The notes under the pieces: generated by a model
Told to the model about the DNA's origin: nothing
The model's input: only the letters and a program-made list of their open reading frames with translations
Databases searched by the model: none
Assembly: GCF_001278055.1 (NCBI RefSeq)
Contig: NZ_CP010802.1
Span: 930,001 to 994,000 of the forward strand
DNA from: Desulfuromonas soudanensis
GTDB lineage: Bacteria > Desulfobacterota > Desulfuromonadia > Desulfuromonadales > WTL
DNA: 64,000 bases
Reading direction: 5' to 3'
Shown: piece after piece, positions 59,371-64,000 of the stretch
How positions within the stretch are numbered: position 1 is the first letter of the stretch
Layout of the letters: the number at the start of each line of letters is the position of its first letter
Translations under genes and position numbers: made by a program

Positions 59371-59856
59371 CTAACGCCCATCCTCAGGCGAATCGCTCCG
59401 CCGGTATTTCAGTTCCAGGCCCTTCAGAAAGTTGCGTAAAACCTGATCCTTGCATTCCCGGTAATTTTTATGATCCGGTTTGCGGAAAAAGGCGCTGAGT
59501 TCGTGCTTGCCGATGCTGAACTTGGCCAGATTCATTATTTCATGCAGATCGTCGGCTTTCAGGTCCAGGGCGATTTTTAATTTCAGAAAAACGAGATTGT
59601 TGGTCATGCGTTTCTCCGGTTCCGGCTTTTTCCCTTCTTTTTTTCCCCGTTTGTCGATAATGAACCCGTTGAGGAATGTCGCCAGGAGGGTGTCGCTACA
59701 GACCTTGTATGCGGGGTCGTCCTCTTTTTTAAGCCAGTCGCTGATTTCCTCCCGCGTAACCGGATGATCCGCCAGGCCGAAGACGGAAATCATCTTCGAA
59801 TCGCTCAGGTCGAAGATGTAGCGGATGCGGCGCAATATATCGTTGTTGGTCATCAT
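59371..59856 (-). CDS. DUF1456 (YehS-like) protein
   Basis: The 161-residue protein has two copies of the DUF1456 repeat: NNDILRRIRYIFDLSDSKMISVFGLADHPVTREEISDWLKKEDDP and NNLVFLKLKIALDLKADDLHEIMNLAKFSIGKHELSAFFRKPDHKNY. Cytoplasmic, function unknown. Confidence 0.87.
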   Translation of the reverse strand: MMTNNDILRRIRYIFDLSDSKMISVFGLADHPVTREEISDWLKKEDDPAYKVCSDTLLATFLNGFIIDKRGKKEGKKPEPEKRMTNNLVFLKLKIALDLKADDLHEIMNLAKFSIGKHELSAFFRKPDHKNYRECKDQVLRNFLKGLELKYRRSDSPEDGR

Positions 59857-59968
59857 CTGTCCTTTTATTTGACTGGGAAGGAGGGCTGTTTCGAAGTTCC
59901 CACAGTAGCAGAAATTCCCCGGCGGTTCTCCTGAAAATGTGCCGGCGGCTAAACTCCCCTTCGCTTCC

Positions 59969-61273
59969 TCACAGGGGTTCCTTGTGGATGCGATGTTTGA
60001 TCCGCTGGGTCACTCCCCAGACCGTGCCGAGGACCAGGGGGACCAGGAGGGCCAGAACGGCATTCTTGTGCAGATGCCAGGCCTCCAGGGGGAGGCCGCT
60101 GAGGAGATAGCCGAGGAGGCCGACCGTGTAGTAGCTGATCGCCGCCACGGACAGCCCCTCCACCGTTTCCTGCAGGCGGAACTGCAGGCGGCTGCGGCGG
60201 TTCATGGCGCTGAGCAACCCCTTGTTCTGCTCCTGCAGGGTGAGATTGACCCGGGTGCGCAGCATGTCGCCGGCCCTCTCGATCCGTCTTGAGAGGTCCT
60301 CCATCCAGTTCTGCACCGATTCGCAGGTCCGCAAGCCCGGCGTCAGGCGGCGGGTCATGAATTCGGCGGCGGTCATGTGCCCCTCGACCTCGATTTCGCG
60401 GATGTTTTTCAGGCGCGTCAGCACCAGGTCGTGATAGGCGCGGGTCGCCGAAAAGCGGTAGTTGGTTTCGGTGCGGTAGATCTCGAGGCGAGTGGAGAGG
60501 ATGGAGAGCTGCTGCATCAGGGTCCGCTCCTCCTCTCCGGTGTCGATGGTCGGCACCCGGGCCAGCAGATCGGCCAGTTGGCAATCCATCTGGTGGAGTT
60601 CGGGAGCCAGGCGCTTGGCGGTGGGAATCGACAGCTGGGCGAAGAGGCGGTAGGTTTCCATCTCCATCACCCGCTGCACCAGGCGCCCCATCTGATAGTC
60701 GGAAATCCCCCGGTTCTGGATCAGAAAACGGCCGTAGCCGTCGCTGTGCAGTTTGAAGGCGGTGCAGAAAAATGCCTTCCCCCCCTTGGGCTCGCTGGTC
60801 ACCAGGCGCTGTCCCTCGAAATAGCGGGTCAGGGCGTCGTCGTCGAGGGGGAGTTCCCCCCCGTCGACCGCCAGATGAAAGGCGGCCACTGCTTCGCCGG
60901 GGAGCGCGGCGAGCCAGTCCCCGGGGAGGAGGGTGATCACCGGGTGGCGAAATGGCTCGGCCTCAACGGCGGCACCGCGCATCACCGTCAGGGTGTAAAA
61001 TTCCATGTGCTTGTCCCAGCGGACGGTGAATTCGCCGAACTCCTGCTGGTAGGAGACCGTTTCCGGCCCCGGCTGGTTGACGCTGTAGCGGCGACAGAGC
61101 TCACCGAGGAGATCCAGGGCTCTCCCCTGCTCGGCGGGGGTCGCCTTGAAGGCAAGATGGGAAATGAGTTGCGGGGTCGCTACGAACTGGAAGGGGCGGG
61201 CGTGAAGTTCGTCGTAGAGGGCATCGCGCAGGGGGTGGCCGGCAAAGGGGAGGGGCGTCTTTTGGGTCGTCAT
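59969..61273 (-). CDS. DUF3422 family membrane protein
   Basis: The 434-residue protein matches DUF3422: the N-terminal HPLRDALYDELHARPFQFVATPQLISHLAF, a long central coiled coil (residues 230-370) and two C-terminal membrane helices (YYTVGLLGYLLSGL and NAVLALLVPLVLGTVW). Function unknown; the shape suggests a membrane-anchored sensor or scaffold. Confidence 0.88.
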   Translation of the reverse strand: MTTQKTPLPFAGHPLRDALYDELHARPFQFVATPQLISHLAFKATPAEQGRALDLLGELCRRYSVNQPGPETVSYQQEFGEFTVRWDKHMEFYTLTVMRGAAVEAEPFRHPVITLLPGDWLAALPGEAVAAFHLAVDGGELPLDDDALTRYFEGQRLVTSEPKGGKAFFCTAFKLHSDGYGRFLIQNRGISDYQMGRLVQRVMEMETYRLFAQLSIPTAKRLAPELHQMDCQLADLLARVPTIDTGEEERTLMQQLSILSTRLEIYRTETNYRFSATRAYHDLVLTRLKNIREIEVEGHMTAAEFMTRRLTPGLRTCESVQNWMEDLSRRIERAGDMLRTRVNLTLQEQNKGLLSAMNRRSRLQFRLQETVEGLSVAAISYYTVGLLGYLLSGLPLEAWHLHKNAVLALLVPLVLGTVWGVTQRIKHRIHKEPL

Positions 61274-61420
61274 GGGTGAAGTCCTTCGGTGGGTTCGGGA
61301 AGGACGAGGATACCGCGATTGGCGGCGGTGCGCAACGAGGTATACGTACCCGGGTCAGGGGATGGCAGCGCTCTTGAGGTGGGGCATCCTCCGGGCTCCA
61401 GCATTTTCCCATCGGAAAAA

Positions 61421-61450
61421 GCAAAAACCCCGCCGGAGCGGGGTTTTTGT
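61421..61450 (-). terminator. Terminator of the decaheme gene
   Basis: CAAAAACCCCGC and GCGGGGTTTTTG form a strong hairpin 28 bases past the stop of the leftward cytochrome gene. Confidence 0.87.
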
Positions 61451-61477
61451 TTTGAAGCTGATCTTTAAAGCCATTCT

Positions 61478-63628
61478 TTATTGAATACCGTAATGGGCCT
61501 CTTCGACAGGGGCCAATTTTCCCGGTGCATGGCACAGGACGCAGGAAGCACGCCCTTCAGCGGTATTTGCATCGATGTGCGCGGTCGCCACATCACCGTC
61601 ATGGCAGCTGCCGCAGGCACGGGTCCCGTACCGCCAGAAGTCCGCTTCGGTCATCGCCGCATTCGACTCGTCATGACAGACTTTGCAGTCGGATGCCTTG
61701 GGGGTTCTGTTGTCGGACGGCACGCCGCTCGGGTACTGCATGTTGCTGTAGTCGTGAGTGCCGTTGAGGACAAAACCTTTTTCCAGGTCCTTGCCCATGT
61801 GGATCTTGTGGATAATCCGCTCCAGTTCCACCGAAGAGGAACCGGCGGGTGCGGCATCGGTGGTGGCCAGAACGCCGAGATCCGCGGGCCCGGAGAACGG
61901 GTCGTAGGAGTTCTGGGTGTGGCAGCCGACGCAATACTCGAGGGCAAATCCGGCGTGCAGTCTGCTGTCGCCATGGCACTTGTTGCAGGCATCGCGACTG
62001 ACGATGTTGCGGGTTTCGGCGACGGTGACGCCGTCGGGCACGAAGTCGAGGAAGGTGTTGGTCTTGATCCCGGTCAGGCTGATCGCGACCCGATGGGTCA
62101 GGGTCGGCTCATAGGGCACGGCATAGGCCAAGGTCGGCAGGGCCGTCGCACCGTAAATACCCATTGTGTCGGCGGAGTTGTTGTGGGCGTGGGTGATGGT
62201 GCGGATGTCGCCGGTGGCGTCAAGGTTGAAGGTTTCGGCGTTGAGCAGTTTGAACTTGTAGGTATAGGTGCCGTCGCCGTTATCGGTGAGGAGCCCACCA
62301 TCCCCTGCCGCTTCGGTCCGTCCCTGGATGACCGGAGCCTTGGCAGCATCCTTGGTCCGTGCCTTGCTCAGGTAGCTCTGCCAGAAGCTCGGCGTGACAG
62401 CGGTCGACGGAACCAGTTTTGCCAGGGTAAAGGAGGTACCGGAGGTCGTGACGCCGGTTTTTGCCACGCCGTCTTCGGTCACGGAAAAGGAGACGGTCAC
62501 GCCGCCGTCGACATCGACGACGACGTCGTTAATGACGGCTTCAACCAGACGCTGGCTGGCATCGTCGTTGGCGGCCGGAGTGTGGTCAGCGGCAGTTTTG
62601 GTGGAATTGTGGCAAAAAACACAGCTTGAATTGTCCGTTTCCGTGTGGAGTGTCCCGGCAACCGGCAAGGCAAGGGTCGATTTGATCCCTTCGTACGCCG
62701 TCCCATCAAAGGTGATCGTGGTATGGCAGGAATTACAAGCGACCATGGTCGGCTTGGTCTTCCAGTTGTCGGCCTGAGCCACGGTGTTGTGGCACTTGGC
62801 GCAGTTGAGGATGGTTCCGGGGTAGGCCAGGGTCGGCCAGTTTTCGCCGTGACCGCTCACATGCAGCGCGCCGAGGATGTCGGCCTTGTTGGTGTGGATC
62901 TGGTGCACCATGGTCACCATGTCGGCTTCATGGGCGGCGATATCGGCATTGTAGTTGGGGCTGTGGCAGACGACGCAGGTCTTGGTGTCGTTGCGGCCAT
63001 AGCTGTGAATGGTGACGCCGAAACCGTGGCATTCCTTGCAGGACGCGTCGTTGACCACGTCCTTGCCGGCAGCGACCGCAGTCGCCGGGTCGGCGATGTC
63101 GAAGTCGTAGCTGCTGACGACGGTGTTGAAGCCGGTTTTGCCCATGCGGACGATGCCGCGCTGAGTGGTCGTGCTCACCGGAGCGTCGCTGTCGAGTTTG
63201 TTGGAGGTCAGCAGATAGGTGCCGGCAGGCCCTTCGACCAGCGCCGTGTCGTCTACGCCCGTCCAGTACTGCCATTCGTCGGAACCGGTCGCAGCCGTTC
63301 CGGGAACCAGACCGGCCAGGTAGATGGTCGAATCGGCGGTGGTCAGGCCGGTCACGGCGCTGGTGCCGTCGGTGACATCGAAGCTTGCGGTGATAAAACC
63401 GCCGGCATCTTTGCCGAAGACAAGATTGTCAACCGTCAGGGTCTGGATGGCGGGAGTATTGAGACCGACGCCAACCGGTCCCGGAGTGCCGGCAGCGCCA
63501 TCCTGACCATCAACCCCGGGAGATCCGGCAACTCCCGTCGCGCCGTCATCGCCGGCGCAGCCGGCCATCAGCAGGGCCAGAATCAACAGACCGGCCAAAA
63601 GTGGTTTGAGCAAGAACCTTTTACCCAT
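61478..63628 (-). CDS. OmcA/MtrC-family decaheme outer-surface cytochrome
   Basis: The 716-residue protein has a lipobox (LLMAGC), then about ten collagen-like Gly-X-Y triplets, then the OmcA/MtrC architecture: a beta domain, five CXXCH (CKECH, CVVCH, CAKCH, CNSCH, CVFCH), a second beta domain and five more (CNKCH, CVGCH, CKVCH, CGSCH, CVLCH). Ten haems in two groups of five is the family pattern of surface-exposed terminal reductases for Fe(III), Mn(IV) or flavins. Its leader folds in a switch-like way. Confidence 0.95.
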   Translation of the reverse strand: MGKRFLLKPLLAGLLILALLMAGCAGDDGATGVAGSPGVDGQDGAAGTPGPVGVGLNTPAIQTLTVDNLVFGKDAGGFITASFDVTDGTSAVTGLTTADSTIYLAGLVPGTAATGSDEWQYWTGVDDTALVEGPAGTYLLTSNKLDSDAPVSTTTQRGIVRMGKTGFNTVVSSYDFDIADPATAVAAGKDVVNDASCKECHGFGVTIHSYGRNDTKTCVVCHSPNYNADIAAHEADMVTMVHQIHTNKADILGALHVSGHGENWPTLAYPGTILNCAKCHNTVAQADNWKTKPTMVACNSCHTTITFDGTAYEGIKSTLALPVAGTLHTETDNSSCVFCHNSTKTAADHTPAANDDASQRLVEAVINDVVVDVDGGVTVSFSVTEDGVAKTGVTTSGTSFTLAKLVPSTAVTPSFWQSYLSKARTKDAAKAPVIQGRTEAAGDGGLLTDNGDGTYTYKFKLLNAETFNLDATGDIRTITHAHNNSADTMGIYGATALPTLAYAVPYEPTLTHRVAISLTGIKTNTFLDFVPDGVTVAETRNIVSRDACNKCHGDSRLHAGFALEYCVGCHTQNSYDPFSGPADLGVLATTDAAPAGSSSVELERIIHKIHMGKDLEKGFVLNGTHDYSNMQYPSGVPSDNRTPKASDCKVCHDESNAAMTEADFWRYGTRACGSCHDGDVATAHIDANTAEGRASCVLCHAPGKLAPVEEAHYGIQ

Positions 63629-63634
63629 TTTTAT

Positions 63635-63706
63635 CTCCTTCTTGGTAGGAAGGAGGAACGCTCAGAGCCGGTTGCGGGGACTCCCCCCTGGCTGATCCGT
63701 TCCTCC
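63635..63706 (-). promoter_or_regulatory. Riboswitch-like leader of the decaheme gene
   Basis: In the mRNA, GGAGGAACG (63698-63706) pairs with CGTTCCTCC (63652-63660) to close a 55-base hairpin with inner AGCC/GGCT and GGGG/CCCC stems. Alternatively CTCCTTC (63649-63655) pairs with the ribosome site GAAGGAG (63635-63641). The two helices share bases 63652-63655, so they exclude one another and would turn translation on or off. Confidence 0.55.
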
Positions 63707-64000
63707 GGAATGACGTGGTGAAAAACGCGCATCGGCCAACGATCTGTGTTGTGCCTTTTGCTCACAACAGGTGGCGACTGTGCATACGCACGCTCGGAAG
63801 GTGTACGCTTCGGCTGGAGGAAGTGCAATTATGGCTCCAAATATTAACTGTCTAAATTAATCAATAAAAACAGGACCTTAGGCGTGCTGAAGAGTTTTGG
63901 TCAGGGGGAGGGGGCTCGGCAGGATTGTTCAATTATCGACAGTGAAAAATCGTTGTAACGGGTAAGTCACCAGAAACAGGAATTTTTCCCAGGGCAGGGG
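63707..64000. other. Upstream region of the decaheme gene
   Basis: No gene is seen. The region holds the promoter and the 5' part of the leader. AT-rich stretches near 63835-63870 are likely promoter DNA. Nothing else is recognised up to the window edge. Confidence 0.4.

Noticed and set aside
1-64000. tRNA and rRNA genes
   Set aside because: I saw no cloverleaf with a GTTCRANTC arm and no rRNA-like stretch while reading; a covariance-model scan would settle it.

Overview
The window looks like chromosome of a GC-rich, metal-respiring deltaproteobacterium (Desulfuromonadales/Geobacterales type). It encodes a lipoprotein decaheme cytochrome of the OmcA/MtrC class, a large lipoprotein with 11 CXXCH plus 2 CX4CH haem motifs, a small tri-haem lipoprotein, Fe-superoxide dismutase and a ferritin-like protein. 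This placement rests on gene content only.

Layout. Bases 1-16994 are host chromosome: oxidative-stress genes, a quinone-reductase-like MDR enzyme, a UPF0270 protein, a methyltransferase, an MFS transporter, a glycerate-dehydrogenase-like enzyme, small conserved proteins, the large multihaem cytochrome, an M50 protease and an OmpA-type lipoprotein. Bases 16995-57093 are one Mu-like transposable prophage of 40,099 bp. Bases 57094-64000 return to host chromosome: a TRL-like lipoprotein, small membrane proteins, DUF1456 and DUF3422 proteins, and the decaheme cytochrome with a riboswitch-like leader.

The prophage ends can be set to the base. The element splits a TRL-like lipoprotein gene: its ribosome binding site and first six codons lie just right of the prophage, the rest just left, and joining them restores one reading frame with a normal lipoprotein signal. 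The ends start TG and finish CA, carry matching ATTGCGAAAA boxes at equal distance from each terminus, and share a 3-bp flank (GAG).

Inside the prophage, the leftward arm (17036-22069) carries a TTG-started CI-like repressor, two small membrane or lipoprotein genes, two tiny genes and a translationally coupled pair: a three-TM protein and an NdpA/YejK-like nucleoid-associated protein. The pair lies at the very left end and is not an expected phage function; it is the best candidate for an uncharacterised system. The rightward early operon holds Ner, the DD35E transposase, a MuB/TnsC ATPase, Gam, GemA and many tiny overlapping genes. After a terminator the late operon gives amidase and lysis genes, terminase, portal, gpF, a protease-capsid fusion, sheath, tube, a frameshifted chaperone pair, tape measure, baseplate, spike, a signal-peptide-bearing tail fibre, a structured RNA, a Dam methylase and a final membrane cargo gene.
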